DNA of 64,000 nt from Xenophilus aerolatus (GTDB taxonomy: Bacteria; Pseudomonadota; Gammaproteobacteria; Burkholderiales; Burkholderiaceae_C). The position numbers and the translations under genes are program-made. The stretch is taken from assembly GCA_030418545.1 (NCBI GenBank), contig QAIB01000001.1, forward strand, positions 372,001 to 436,000, read 5' to 3'. The notes beneath the pieces are model-generated. The model was not told the origin of the DNA, searched no databases, and saw nothing but the letters and a program-made list of their open reading frames with translations. This document shows positions 8,112-16,321 of this stretch, piece after piece (positions within the stretch are counted from its first letter, which is position 1; every line of letters starts with the position of its first letter).

Positions 8112-8398
8112 ACCTGACGCGCCTCGGCCAACACCACATCGCGAAAGCGCGCAGGCAGGTCGCGCGGGGTCACCACGTCGACGCGCACACCGAGCAACTG
8201 CTCCAGTTCGTCCTGCAGGCCGCCCAGATCGAACAACGTGGCACCGGGCAGCGCGTCCACCAGCAGATCGAGGTCGCTGTCCTCGCCGTCATTGCCGTGC
8301 AAGACCGAACCGAACACGCGCGGATTGGCGGCGCGAAAGCGGCTTGCGGCGCGATAGATCGCGTCGCGGTGTTGATGGACGGCTGCGGAAGGACGCAT
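8108..8398 (-). CDS. mntA: MntA-like minimal nucleotidyltransferase antitoxin
   Basis: A 96-aa minimal nucleotidyltransferase. The motif GS-x10-D-x-D is complete: G30-S31 followed by D42-L-D44. This is the form found in MntA antitoxins that AMPylate HepT. It ends inside the start codon of hepT. The gene lies between hepT and glnS, which ends at 8470 on the same strand, so weak read-through from glnS is possible. No separate promoter is obvious in the 71-bp gap. Confidence 0.88.
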   Translation of the reverse strand: MRPSAAVHQHRDAIYRAASRFRAANPRVFGSVLHGNDGEDSDLDLLVDALPGATLFDLGGLQDELEQLLGVRVDVVTPRDLPARFRDVVLAEARQV

Positions 8399-8469
8399 AC
8401 GAGCGAGTTTAGTGCTGGGAGTCGGCCGGGCACATCGCAAAGAGCATCCCTCGGGGCGTAGCCGCAGCC

Positions 8470-10341
8470 CTACTTGCCCCAACTGTCCTTCAATCCGCTC
8501 GTTCGGTTGAACACCAAGTGGCCGCTCCGGTCCGATCTCGTGTCCACCACAAAGTACCCCAGGCGCTCGAACTGGTAGCTCGCGCCAGCCTTGGCACCGC
8601 CCAGGCCCGGCTCTGTATAGCCCGACACGACGTGCAGACTGCCCGAATTCAACTCCTCGGTCACGTTCTCCGCTGCCCCTGGCTGCTCTGCCGCAAACAG
8701 CCGCTCGTACAGCCTGAACTCCGCCGAAACCGCATCGTGTGCGCCGACCCAGCCGATCACGCCCTTGACCTTCACACTGTCGGCGCCGGGCGTGCCGCTC
8801 TTCGTCTCGGGCAGCACTTCGGCGAAGACCTTGGTAACCTTGCCGTCGGCGTCCTGCTCGAAGCCCGTGCACTGCACGACGTAACCGTACTTCAGCCGCA
8901 CCTTGTTGCCATCGATGGCCTGGTTGCTGGCATTCGTGTGCGGCGGGTAAAGCCGGCGATAGCCCTTCTCGGGCACGGCCTGAAAGTCCTCGCGTTCGAT
9001 CCACAGCGTCTTGCCGAAGCTGAAGTGGCGCTGGCCGGCGGATTCGTCGTGCGGGTTCACCGGGGCGTGGCATGGCTCCAGGTGGCCGGCGCCCATGGTG
9101 GCGTCCCAGTTCGTGATCTCCAGCGCCAGCGGGTCCAGCACCGCCATCGCCCGCGGCGCGACCGGGTCCAGCGTGTCGCGCAGCGCCGCTTCCAGCGCCG
9201 CGTATTCGGTCCAGGCACCGCCGGTCTTGGTGGTGCCGCTGCGCTCGCAGAACAGTTTCAGCGCCTCGGGCGTGTAGCCGCGGCGGCGCAGGCCCGCCAG
9301 GGTGGGCATGCGGGGGTCGTCCCAGCCGTCGACGTGGCCTTCCTCGACCAGCTGGCGCAGCTTGCGCTTGCTGGTGATGACGTGGGTGACGTTGAGGCGC
9401 GCGAACTCGTACTGGTGCGGCGGCGGGGCGACGAGCAAACCGCCTTCGCACAAACGATCCATCAGCCAGTCGTAAAACGGCCGCTGGTCCTCGAACTCCA
9501 GCGTGCAGATCGAGTGCGTGATCTGCTCCAGCGCGTCCTCGATGGGGTGCGCGAAGGTGTACATGGGGTAGATGCACCACCGGTCGCCGGTGTTGTGGTG
9601 CGTGGCGCGGCGGATGCGGTACAGCGTGGGGTCGCGCAGGTTGATGTTGGGGCTCGCCATGTCGATCTTGGCGCGCAGCACGGCGGCGCCGTCGGGCAGC
9701 TCGCCGTTCTTCATCTGCCGCAGGCGAGCGAGGTTCTCTGCGGGCGTGCGGCTGCGGTACGGGCTGTCGGTGCCGGGCTTGCCGAAGTCGCCGCGGTTGG
9801 CGCGCATTTCCTCGGGGCTCTGTTCGTCGACATACGCGTGGCCAGCGGTCACGAGGTACTCGGCCGCGCGGTACATGAAGTCGAAGTAGTTGCTGGCGAA
9901 GTATTCGTGCTCGCGCATCACGCCGCGGTGCGTGGGGTCGTCGGCCAGCAGGGTCTCGTAGCCCAGCCAGGCGATGGCTTCGCGGATCGAATCGACGTAC
10001 TCCTGCTCTTCCTTCTCGGGGTTGGTGTCGTCGAAGCGCAGGTGGCACACGCCGCCGTATTCCTTGGCCAGCTCGAAGTTCAGCCAGATGCTCTTGGCGT
10101 GGCCGATGTGCAGGTACCCGTTGGGCTCGGGCGGGAAGCGGGTGCGGATCTTCGCCGGGTCGGGCATGCCGGCCAGGTGGTGCGGGCCGTCGCCGGGCGA
10201 GCCGCCCCAGCGGCGGGTGGCGTAGGTGCCTTCGGCGATGTCGTGCTCGATGACGTGGCGCAGGAAGTTGCTCGGTGCGGCCGGCGTGGCCGAATCGGGA
10301 TGTTCTTTGTTACCGCCGGTTTTGGCGTTCGGGGAGGTCAT
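8470..10341 (-). CDS. glnS: glutaminyl-tRNA synthetase
   Basis: Charges tRNA-Gln with glutamine in the cytosol. Class I signatures are present: the HIGH motif (RFPPEPNGYLHIGHAKS) and a KMSKS equivalent (VITSKRKL). The catalytic core and the C-terminal anticodon-binding beta-barrels are complete (LWIERED...LKYGYVV...). At 623 aa it is longer than E. coli GlnRS (554 aa). The extra length is partly an insertion of about 26 residues between the N-terminal helix and the RFPPEPNG strand (around YATRRWGGSPGDG) and partly small C-terminal insertions. The start ATG 10339-10341 has no strong ribosome site. Confidence 0.97.
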   Translation of the reverse strand: MTSPNAKTGGNKEHPDSATPAAPSNFLRHVIEHDIAEGTYATRRWGGSPGDGPHHLAGMPDPAKIRTRFPPEPNGYLHIGHAKSIWLNFELAKEYGGVCHLRFDDTNPEKEEQEYVDSIREAIAWLGYETLLADDPTHRGVMREHEYFASNYFDFMYRAAEYLVTAGHAYVDEQSPEEMRANRGDFGKPGTDSPYRSRTPAENLARLRQMKNGELPDGAAVLRAKIDMASPNINLRDPTLYRIRRATHHNTGDRWCIYPMYTFAHPIEDALEQITHSICTLEFEDQRPFYDWLMDRLCEGGLLVAPPPHQYEFARLNVTHVITSKRKLRQLVEEGHVDGWDDPRMPTLAGLRRRGYTPEALKLFCERSGTTKTGGAWTEYAALEAALRDTLDPVAPRAMAVLDPLALEITNWDATMGAGHLEPCHAPVNPHDESAGQRHFSFGKTLWIEREDFQAVPEKGYRRLYPPHTNASNQAIDGNKVRLKYGYVVQCTGFEQDADGKVTKVFAEVLPETKSGTPGADSVKVKGVIGWVGAHDAVSAEFRLYERLFAAEQPGAAENVTEELNSGSLHVVSGYTEPGLGGAKAGASYQFERLGYFVVDTRSDRSGHLVFNRTSGLKDSWGK

Positions 10342-10573
10342 TGGGGAATTCTATGGGTCGGTGCCTACTCTCACCTGGGGCGCAGGCGGGCTGGCGCAAG
10401 TGGCTGGGCCGGCGCAGAATTTCACGCAAACGGGTGGCGCGCTTCACTTTTGGTAACGATCTTCACCAAGCCGCGTGATCCTGATTTACAACTGACGCGT
10501 TCAATACGCACATGGGCAGATCGTTCTGGGGCAGGTGCCCCACCCGAGCCGCCTCTGTTCAAGGAGAACCAAC

Positions 10574-10897
10574 ATGACACGTTCGACATTGTTCAAGTGG
10601 GCCGCAGCCGGTGCCGTGGCGGCCGGTGCCTTGTTCGCCGCCGGTACGGCGAGCGCACAGGTGGGCTGGTCGGTCGGCATCAGCGCCCCGGGCGTCGCGG
10701 TCGGCGTGGGCAACCCCGGTTATTACGCGCCGGCCCCGGTGTACGTGGCGCCGCCGCCCCCGGTGTACTACCGCCCGGCCCCGGTGTACTACGCGCCGCC
10801 CGCTCCGGTGTACTACGGTCCCCGTCCCTACTACGGCCCGCGCGGCTACTACCGCCCCGGCCCCGGCTACTACCGCCATCACCACCACTGGCGTTAA
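10574..10897 (+). CDS. small exported Pro/Tyr/Gly-rich protein
   Basis: A 107-aa protein with a clear Sec signal peptide (residues 1-29, basic start, AAAGAVAAGALFAAG, cleavage after TASA). The rest is low-complexity, with repeats of the type PAPVYYxP, then GYYRPGPGYY, and a C-terminal HHHHWR. AAGGAGAAC is well placed before the ATG. Similar short PVYY-rich proteins are common in Burkholderiales and are uncharacterised. The His/Tyr-rich tail could bind metal, or the protein could be a cell-envelope structural element. A strong terminator follows at 11007. Confidence 0.8.
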   Translation: MTRSTLFKWAAAGAVAAGALFAAGTASAQVGWSVGISAPGVAVGVGNPGYYAPAPVYVAPPPPVYYRPAPVYYAPPAPVYYGPRPYYGPRGYYRPGPGYYRHHHHWR

Positions 10898-11006
10898 GGT
10901 TGAGCCCGAGCCAGGCGCGCCTCACTCACGAGCAACGAGGGTCGACCACCGACTGGCGCGCCAGGGCGAGGGATTCCAAGGCTCTCGCCGACTTCCGGGC
11001 TGAACA

Positions 11007-11044
11007 GGCCGTCCCCGCGCAAGCGGGGACGGCCTTCTTTTTTT
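11007..11044 (+). terminator. intrinsic terminator
   Basis: A perfect 12-bp GC stem (GGCCGTCCCCGC, loop GCAA, GCGGGGACGGCC) followed by TTCTTTTTTTT. It ends the Pro/Tyr-rich gene and lies just before the convergent response-regulator stop. Confidence 0.9.
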
Positions 11045-11050
11045 GCCGCC

Positions 11051-11899
11051 TCACATCGCCTTGAAGAGGTGCGCATAGAGCCGGCTTACGACGATGTCCT
11101 CGCCCGCCCGTCCGCGCAGGCTCAGATGCAGCTTGCCGGCCTCGTCGCGCTGCACCCGATCGATCGCACTGGCGCGCACCACCACCGCGCGGTGCACCTG
11201 CCAGAACACCTGCGGGTCGAGCTGGGGCAGCAGCTGCTTCAGCGGCGTGCGGATGAGGTGCTCCTGCGTGGCGGTGAGCACGCGGATGTACTTGTCCGCC
11301 GCCTCGAAGTAGATGACCTCGTCGATCGGCACCATGCGCACGGTGCCCACGGCGTCGCTGGCGGTGATGAACTTCAGGGGTGCTGCGCCGGCCAGCGCGG
11401 GCAGGCCGGCCGCCGGCAGCGCCCCGCCCGCGGCGGCCAGCAGCTGGCGCCATTGGGCGAGCGTGTGTTCCAGGGCGTCCGAGGTCGCGGCGTTGCCGGC
11501 GGGCGCCGCCTGGTCGGCCACCAGGGCCTGCTGCAGGCGCGCCACCGTACGGCGCAGGCGCTCGGGCTGCACGGGCTTGAGCACGTAGTCGAGCGCCTGG
11601 GCGTCGAAGGCGCGGACAGCGTACTCGTCGTAGGCGGTGACGAAGACCAGCTGCGGCATCGGCGCGTCGTCGTGCGGCCAGCGGTCGGCCACTTCGGCGG
11701 CGGCGGCGAGGCCGTCCTGGCCCGGCATGCGGATGTCGAAGAAGAGCACGTCGGGCCGGCGCGCCAGGGCCTCGCGGGCGGCGCTGGCGCCGTCGCCCAC
11801 GGTGGCGACGACCTGCAGCGCGGGCCAGGCTTGGGCGAGCTCGGCCTTCAGGGCCTGGGCCAGCAGGGGTTCGTCTTCGGCGATGAGGGCGGTGGGCAT
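11051..11899 (-). CDS. LytTR-family response regulator
   Basis: A 282-aa two-domain regulator. The receiver domain (1-125) has acidic pocket residues E8-D9 and the phosphoacceptor D55 in VLFFDIRMPG. K112 is in DYVLKPVQ. The C-terminal ~100 residues are a LytTR DNA-binding domain (LKFITASDAVGTVRMVPIDEVIYFEA, then QVFWQVHRAVVVR). It follows its kinase gene by 8 nt and would be phosphorylated by it. An Ala-rich linker of ~40 residues joins the domains. The AlgR/LytR type is clear; the target genes are unknown. Confidence 0.9.
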   Translation of the reverse strand: MPTALIAEDEPLLAQALKAELAQAWPALQVVATVGDGASAAREALARRPDVLFFDIRMPGQDGLAAAAEVADRWPHDDAPMPQLVFVTAYDEYAVRAFDAQALDYVLKPVQPERLRRTVARLQQALVADQAAPAGNAATSDALEHTLAQWRQLLAAAGGALPAAGLPALAGAAPLKFITASDAVGTVRMVPIDEVIYFEAADKYIRVLTATQEHLIRTPLKQLLPQLDPQVFWQVHRAVVVRASAIDRVQRDEAGKLHLSLRGRAGEDIVVSRLYAHLFKAM

Positions 11900-11907
11900 G
11901 GCAGAAC

Positions 11908-12987
11908 TTACAAGGGAAAAGTGACGGTAGCCCGCGTCCCGCCGGCGGGAGCAGCTATCAATTCCATAGTGGCCCGCTCCCCGTACAGCGTGTGCAGCCG
12001 TTCGCGCACCTGCTGCACGCCGAATCCGCCGCCGTCCTCGCGCGCAGCGGCGGGAGCGACTGCATCGGGCGGCAGGCCGACGCCGGTGTCGGCCACCTCG
12101 AGCACCAGCCGCGCGCCGTCGGCCGCCGAGGCACGGCGGGCGCTCACGCGGATTTCGCCGCCGTCCACCTTGGGCTCCAGCCCGTGGCGGATGGCGTTCT
12201 CCACCAGCGGCTGCAGCAGCAGCGGCGGCACGGGCACCTCGCGCAGGCCGTCCGGCAGGTCGAGCGTGAAGTGCAGGCGATCGCCCATGCGTACGGCCAT
12301 CAGTTCCAGGTAGTCGGCCAGGCGTGCGAACTCCTGCGCCAGCGGATGCTGCGTGGCGCGCGAGCCGGCCAGCGTGGCGCGCAGGTAGCCGTTGAGGCGG
12401 TCGAGCATGGCCACGGCGCGCGGTGGGTCGAGCGTGATGAGCACGCGCAGGTTGGCCAGCGTGTTGAACAGCATGTGCGGCTCCAGCTGCGTCTCCAGCA
12501 GCTTGAGCTTGGCCTCGCTGGCGTCGCGCTCGGCTTTCGCGATCTCGGCCGCCAGCGCCGCCGCCTTGCCGCGGCTGTGGAAGTAGTAGGCCCCGATCGC
12601 GCCGGCGGCGATGGTGACGTAGAGGCTGGCGGCGCTGTCGCGCGAACTGGCGGTGCGCCCGGGCGAGGCCGGGCCGATGAGCTGGAAGGCCAGCCAGTCG
12701 CCGACATAGAAGCCGACGGCGATCCCGACCGCCGTGAGCACCAGCCCGCGCCAGCCCTGCGGCCAGCCGCGGCCGCCTTCCGGGTCGACGTGGCAGTACT
12801 TCGCGGGGATGAGGTAGCGGCCGAACTCCATGGTGGCCCAGCACAGGCTGCCGATGCACACCGAATACACCAGCTGCGAGACGTAGGTGCGGTTGGGCCA
12901 CAGCAGCGTGGTGAACACCGCCACCACGCTGCACAGCGCCAGCACCTGCAGCCAGTGGCGGGCGGCGTCGCGCCACAGGGGACTCAT
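11908..12987 (-). CDS. LytS/YehU-type membrane sensor histidine kinase
   Basis: A 359-aa kinase. Four hydrophobic segments lie in the first ~140 residues (about 12-30, 38-56, 82-100, 121-138). A short coiled coil follows, then the His_kinase phosphoacceptor H171 in QLEPHMLFNTLANL. The ATPase domain has LVENAIRHGL (N box) and DTGVGL. No large periplasmic sensor domain is present, so the signal is probably sensed in or at the membrane. It overlaps the upstream fatty acid hydroxylase gene by 4 nt. A copy of the dispersed repeat lies inside its 3' coding end and encodes part of the MELIAAPAGG stretch. Confidence 0.9.
   Translation of the reverse strand: MSPLWRDAARHWLQVLALCSVVAVFTTLLWPNRTYVSQLVYSVCIGSLCWATMEFGRYLIPAKYCHVDPEGGRGWPQGWRGLVLTAVGIAVGFYVGDWLAFQLIGPASPGRTASSRDSAASLYVTIAAGAIGAYYFHSRGKAAALAAEIAKAERDASEAKLKLLETQLEPHMLFNTLANLRVLITLDPPRAVAMLDRLNGYLRATLAGSRATQHPLAQEFARLADYLELMAVRMGDRLHFTLDLPDGLREVPVPPLLLQPLVENAIRHGLEPKVDGGEIRVSARRASAADGARLVLEVADTGVGLPPDAVAPAAAREDGGGFGVQQVRERLHTLYGERATMELIAAPAGGTRATVTFPL
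11954..11970. repeat. dispersed repeat core inside the kinase gene, copy 3
   Basis: GCTATCAATTCCATAGT, with a GC-rich arm to its left (CCCGCGTCCCGCC). It sits within the kinase coding sequence, ~16 codons before the stop, and stays in frame. Confidence 0.65.
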
Positions 12988-13937
12988 GGGGTGGCCAGGG
13001 GCAGCGCGGCGGTGGCGGGCGGCGTGTCCACCGCGGCGGGCACGGCTGCGCGGGCACGCAGTTCCTCGGTCGTGTCGCCGCCGCCGGGCCGCCAGCCGGG
13101 CGGGCGCCACAGGTAGCCCAGCGCCTCGCCCACCGAGCGTGCGCCGCGCAGGTCGCGCCACAGCGCCTGCCACTGGCCGAACTCGATCTGCAGCAGGTTG
13201 TAGCCGCGGATGGGATGGACCAGCCCGTAGCGCGGCGGCTCCTCGGCGCGCTCGGGGATGTAGGTGCCGAAGAGGCGGTCGAAGACGATCAGCACGCCGC
13301 CGTAGTTGCCGTCGAGGTAGGCCAGGTTGCTCGCGTGGTGCACGCGGTGCGCCGAGGGGGTGTTGAGCACCCATTCGAGCGGGCCGAGCCGCGGGATCCA
13401 GGTCGCGTGGATCCAGAACTGGTAGAGCAGGTTGAGCGTGAACAGCACCAGCACCACCCGCGGCGGCAGGCCCAGCAGCGGCGGCAGCAGGAAGAAGCCC
13501 AGCGTGCCGGTGAGCTTGCCGGTCCAGCCGAAGCGGTAGGCGGCCGACAGATTGAGCTGGTTGGGCGTGTGGTGGATCGAGTGCGTGCACCAGAACCAGC
13601 GCACCCGGTGCGCCGCGCGGTGGTACCAGTAGTAGCAGAACTCCTGCGCGAGGAAGGCCGCGGCCCAGCCGCTCCAGTGGTCCATGCGGATGTCGAACAG
13701 GCGGTGCGCGTAGAGCCAGTCCATCCAGCCCAGCCAGAAGCCCAGCGGCAGCAGCCAGCGCAGCGGGTATTCGCGCACCAGGAAGTCGAAGACCGAGATG
13801 CCGGCCGCCTTCCAGTCGTAGCCTCCGGCGGCGGCGTTCACGCCGCGCCGCAGCGACAGCACGATCGCCTCGGCCAGCGAGCACAGCAGCACCGTGACGA
13901 CGGCGAGCTTGAGGATGGTGACGAGGAGCGTGGGCAT
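12984..13937 (-). CDS. sterol desaturase / fatty acid hydroxylase family membrane enzyme
   Basis: A 317-aa integral membrane di-iron enzyme. The histidine boxes are complete: YYWYHRAAH (HxxxH), WCTHSIHH (HxxHH) and SAHRVHH (HxxHH). At least four membrane segments flank them. Members hydroxylate or desaturate lipids; the bacterial substrate here is unknown. The C-terminal ~50 residues are Pro/Ala-rich and probably disordered. Its stop overlaps the start of the sensor kinase (ATGA), so a lipid-modifying enzyme and a membrane sensor are made from one message. Confidence 0.87.
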   Translation of the reverse strand: MPTLLVTILKLAVVTVLLCSLAEAIVLSLRRGVNAAAGGYDWKAAGISVFDFLVREYPLRWLLPLGFWLGWMDWLYAHRLFDIRMDHWSGWAAAFLAQEFCYYWYHRAAHRVRWFWCTHSIHHTPNQLNLSAAYRFGWTGKLTGTLGFFLLPPLLGLPPRVVLVLFTLNLLYQFWIHATWIPRLGPLEWVLNTPSAHRVHHASNLAYLDGNYGGVLIVFDRLFGTYIPERAEEPPRYGLVHPIRGYNLLQIEFGQWQALWRDLRGARSVGEALGYLWRPPGWRPGGGDTTEELRARAAVPAAVDTPPATAALPLATP

Positions 13938-13978
13938 GGTGTTGTCGTGGTGGTGCCTGCAGCCCGTCGATTCTTCAC

Positions 13979-14016
13979 AAAAAAGCGGACGATCCGTGCG
14001 TGGATACCCGGCCGCT
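13979..14016 (-). terminator. weak intrinsic terminator candidate
   Basis: On the minus strand an interrupted stem (AGCGG...CCGCT with an inner GATCC/GGAT pairing) is followed by six T. It lies directly behind the 2TM gene stop. The stem is imperfect. Confidence 0.3.
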
Positions 14017-14330
14017 CACCACGGGTCGGTGCCGGCGGTGCGCAAGCGGGCCCGTTCGCGCGCCACCATGCGGCCGAGCATCGGATTGCCCGGCGCGAAG
14101 ACCCACACGGCCATGCCGTGGAAGAACAGGCCCAGGCCCCAGCCCAGCAGCGGGAAGATGGCCCAGTGGCGGCCGTTGGCGACCGACAGCGCGACGAGGC
14201 CGAGGTTCACCACCACGTAGACGGCGGCGTGCAGGTACCAGCCCAGCTTGGCCTTGGCGCGGCGCTGGGCGAGGAGGTCGAGTCGGGCTTCGTCGGCGGG
14301 CGAGAGGCGGGGGGTGGCGGCGGTGTTCAT
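14016..14330 (-). CDS. 2TM-domain small membrane protein
   Basis: A 104-aa protein of the 2TM type. It has an N-terminal charged helix (LDLLAQRRAKAKLGWYLH) and then two membrane segments: AAVYVVVNLGLVALSV (~33-50) and WAIFPLLGWGLGLFFHGMAVWVF (~56-80). A conserved basic tail ends in RERARLR. The domain is often found attached to LytTR or histidine-kinase systems, which fits the neighbouring two-component operon 78 nt downstream. GAGGAA precedes the ATG at 14330. Confidence 0.75.
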   Translation of the reverse strand: MNTAATPRLSPADEARLDLLAQRRAKAKLGWYLHAAVYVVVNLGLVALSVANGRHWAIFPLLGWGLGLFFHGMAVWVFAPGNPMLGRMVARERARLRTAGTDPW

Positions 14331-14362
14331 GGCGGGATTCCTCGGTAATCGGGTGGTGGGGC

Positions 14363-14884
14363 TCAGGCGGCGGCGGTGGCGGCATGGCCGCGGAAGGCCA
14401 GCTTCCACAGGCGCAGGGCGCGGCCGGCGAAGATGCCGCTGAACAGACCGTACAGCGCGCTGATGCCGACGGCGAAGCCGGTCTGGTGCGCGTACTCGGG
14501 GTGGAAGGCGAGCGTCACGCCGACCACGTACTTGGTGAAGAAGATGCCCATCATGAGCGCCAGCGGCACGGCGCTGCCGGGCTGGAAGAAGCGGCGCGCG
14601 GCGGTGTCGTAGCGCACGGCGGGGTTCAGCGGGATGCGGCTGACCACGGCCAGCGCCACGGCCGCAGCGGCGGCCCAGCCGGCCAGCGCGCTCAGGCCGG
14701 CGGGCGACTGGCCGAAGGCGGTCGCCAAGCCGTAGACGGCGAAGCCGACCATGGCCAGCGGCATCGCGATCACGCGGTTCAGGTGCGCGCTGCCGGCGGC
14801 CAGCTGCTTGCCGCCCAGCCAGGCCAGCAGGCCGAAGACGACGAAAACCCAGGTCGGGGTGTGGGTCAGGATCTCGATCAGCAT
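14363..14884 (-). CDS. DUF6622-like multi-pass membrane protein
   Basis: A 173-aa protein with about five membrane segments (near 12-27, 40-58, 66-85, 110-130 and 140-157). The conserved-looking start LIEILTHTPTWVFVVFGLLAWLGG resembles the DUF6622 family. AGGAG precedes the ATG. It lies 32 nt before the 2TM gene, so the two form one unit. The function is unknown. Confidence 0.7.
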   Translation of the reverse strand: MLIEILTHTPTWVFVVFGLLAWLGGKQLAAGSAHLNRVIAMPLAMVGFAVYGLATAFGQSPAGLSALAGWAAAAAVALAVVSRIPLNPAVRYDTAARRFFQPGSAVPLALMMGIFFTKYVVGVTLAFHPEYAHQTGFAVGISALYGLFSGIFAGRALRLWKLAFRGHAATAAA

Positions 14885-15067
14885 GGGAAGCTCCTTGGTG
14901 CGGTGTGGGGGTGACGGAAGTCGATGGCGTGACTGTGCGCGCCGCCCGGACACCGGACCAGCGGCGTGCGACGAAGTGCAGGAACGGGGGACGAAATGCA
15001 CCGCCGGCGGATGGGCGGCGGCGCGCCGGCGGGCCGTGCGCGGCACGGCTGCACGCGCGAATTTCGG

Positions 15068-15125
15068 GCCGAATCGGCCTCCAGCGCCCGTGAGGCGGGC
15101 GCGTGCAGCTATGAATTCAATAGCA
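15068..15125 (+). repeat. dispersed bipartite repeat, full copy 4
   Basis: One of the best-preserved copies. An arm around GAATCGGCCT leads to hairpin 1 (GCGCCCG-N5-CGGGCGC) and then hairpin core 2, GCTATGAATTCAATAGC (15108-15124). It sits in the 278-bp gap between the DUF6622-like and mscS genes; otherwise the gap holds nothing recognisable. Confidence 0.75.
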
Positions 15126-15162
15126 GGGCAGGGGCGGCCCGGGCTTGCCCCCCCGGCGGCCG

Positions 15163-16242
15163 TCAGGCCGGCTGCGGCTCCGGCGCCGGCTGGACGGCCG
15201 GCCGGTCGGCCTCGATGCGCGTGCGCGGCAGGAACTGCGGGTACTCGCGCTGCATGAAGTCGATCAGCCCCTCGCGCACCTGGCAGCGCAGGTCGAAGGC
15301 CTGGCCCGACGAGGCCGCGGTGCACAGCACCCGCAGCTGCATGGTGCGCTCGGTGGTGTCGGTCACCGCCAGGTTGAAGAAGCGCCGGTCCCAGTTGGCC
15401 GACGCGTTCACGATGCGCTCGACCTCGGCGCGCAGCGGCGCGATCGGCATGCCGAAGTCGACGTAGAAGAACACCGAGCCCAGCAGCTGCGAGCTGTTTC
15501 GCGTCCAGTTCTGGAACGGCTTCTCGATGAAGTACTGCAGCGGGATGATGAGCCGCCGGTCGTCCCAGATCTTCAGCACCACGTAGCTGCCGGTAATTTC
15601 CTCCACGCGGCCCCATTCGCCTTCCACGATCAGCACGTCGTCGATGCGGATGGGCTGCGCCAGCGCGATCTGCAGGCCGGCGATGAGGTTGCTGAACACC
15701 GGCTTGGCGGCCAGGCCGCCGACGATGCCGATCACCCCGGCCGAGGCCAGCAGGCTGGCCCCGACCTGCTTGGCGCCGGGGAAGGTCATCAGCATCATGG
15801 CCGCGCCGATCACCACCGCGACGCTCATGGCGCTGCGCGCGATCACGCGCGTCTGCGTGAGGATGCGGCGGGCGTTCATGTTGTCTTCCACGTCCACCGG
15901 ATGCGCCGCGATGATGCCGTTGGCGAAGCCGCGGATCAGCCGCACCACCAGCCAGGTCATGCAGGCGATGAGCAGCAGGCCGTTGAGGTGGCGCACGCGG
16001 CCGATGAAGTGCAGGTCGTCGGGCGCGGCCTGCCACACGCCCTGCAGCGCGATCAGCGGCAGCACGAAGGCGGCGGGCGTGCGCACCGCCAGCACCATCG
16101 CGTGGATCAGGGGCATTGGACGCGTGACGCGGGCAAAGACCGCCTGCGCGATGCGGTGGACGGCCGAGGCCGCGACGATGGCGACCAGGGCGGCCAGCCA
16201 GGTGTGGAACCAGGGATGGGCGAGGACCGTGTCGAAACTCAA
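15163..16242 (-). CDS. MscS-family mechanosensitive channel
   Basis: A 359-aa small-conductance mechanosensitive channel homologue. Four to five N-terminal membrane segments are followed by the pore helix region (ASAGVIGIVGGLAAKPVFSNLIAGLQIALAQPIRIDDVL) and the MscS beta domain (GEWGRVEEITGSYVVLKIWDDRRLIIPLQYF), which is the family signature. The C-terminal cytoplasmic domain is complete. The start is TTG at 16242 with GGAGAA at good spacing; no ATG fits. Role: release of solutes on hypo-osmotic shock. Confidence 0.9.
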   Translation of the reverse strand: MSFDTVLAHPWFHTWLAALVAIVAASAVHRIAQAVFARVTRPMPLIHAMVLAVRTPAAFVLPLIALQGVWQAAPDDLHFIGRVRHLNGLLLIACMTWLVVRLIRGFANGIIAAHPVDVEDNMNARRILTQTRVIARSAMSVAVVIGAAMMLMTFPGAKQVGASLLASAGVIGIVGGLAAKPVFSNLIAGLQIALAQPIRIDDVLIVEGEWGRVEEITGSYVVLKIWDDRRLIIPLQYFIEKPFQNWTRNSSQLLGSVFFYVDFGMPIAPLRAEVERIVNASANWDRRFFNLAVTDTTERTMQLRVLCTAASSGQAFDLRCQVREGLIDFMQREYPQFLPRTRIEADRPAVQPAPEPQPA

Positions 16243-16321
16243 TGGGTTCTCCGGTGATGCGGCCGCAAGGGCCGGAACGACAGGGCCGCCACCAGGCGGG
16301 CGGCCCGGTTGGCGGAGCGGA

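Noticed and set aside
8518-11064. 848-codon open frame on the plus strand
   Set aside because: It is antisense to glnS and runs through the small exported gene; it arises from the high GC and has no protein-like features.
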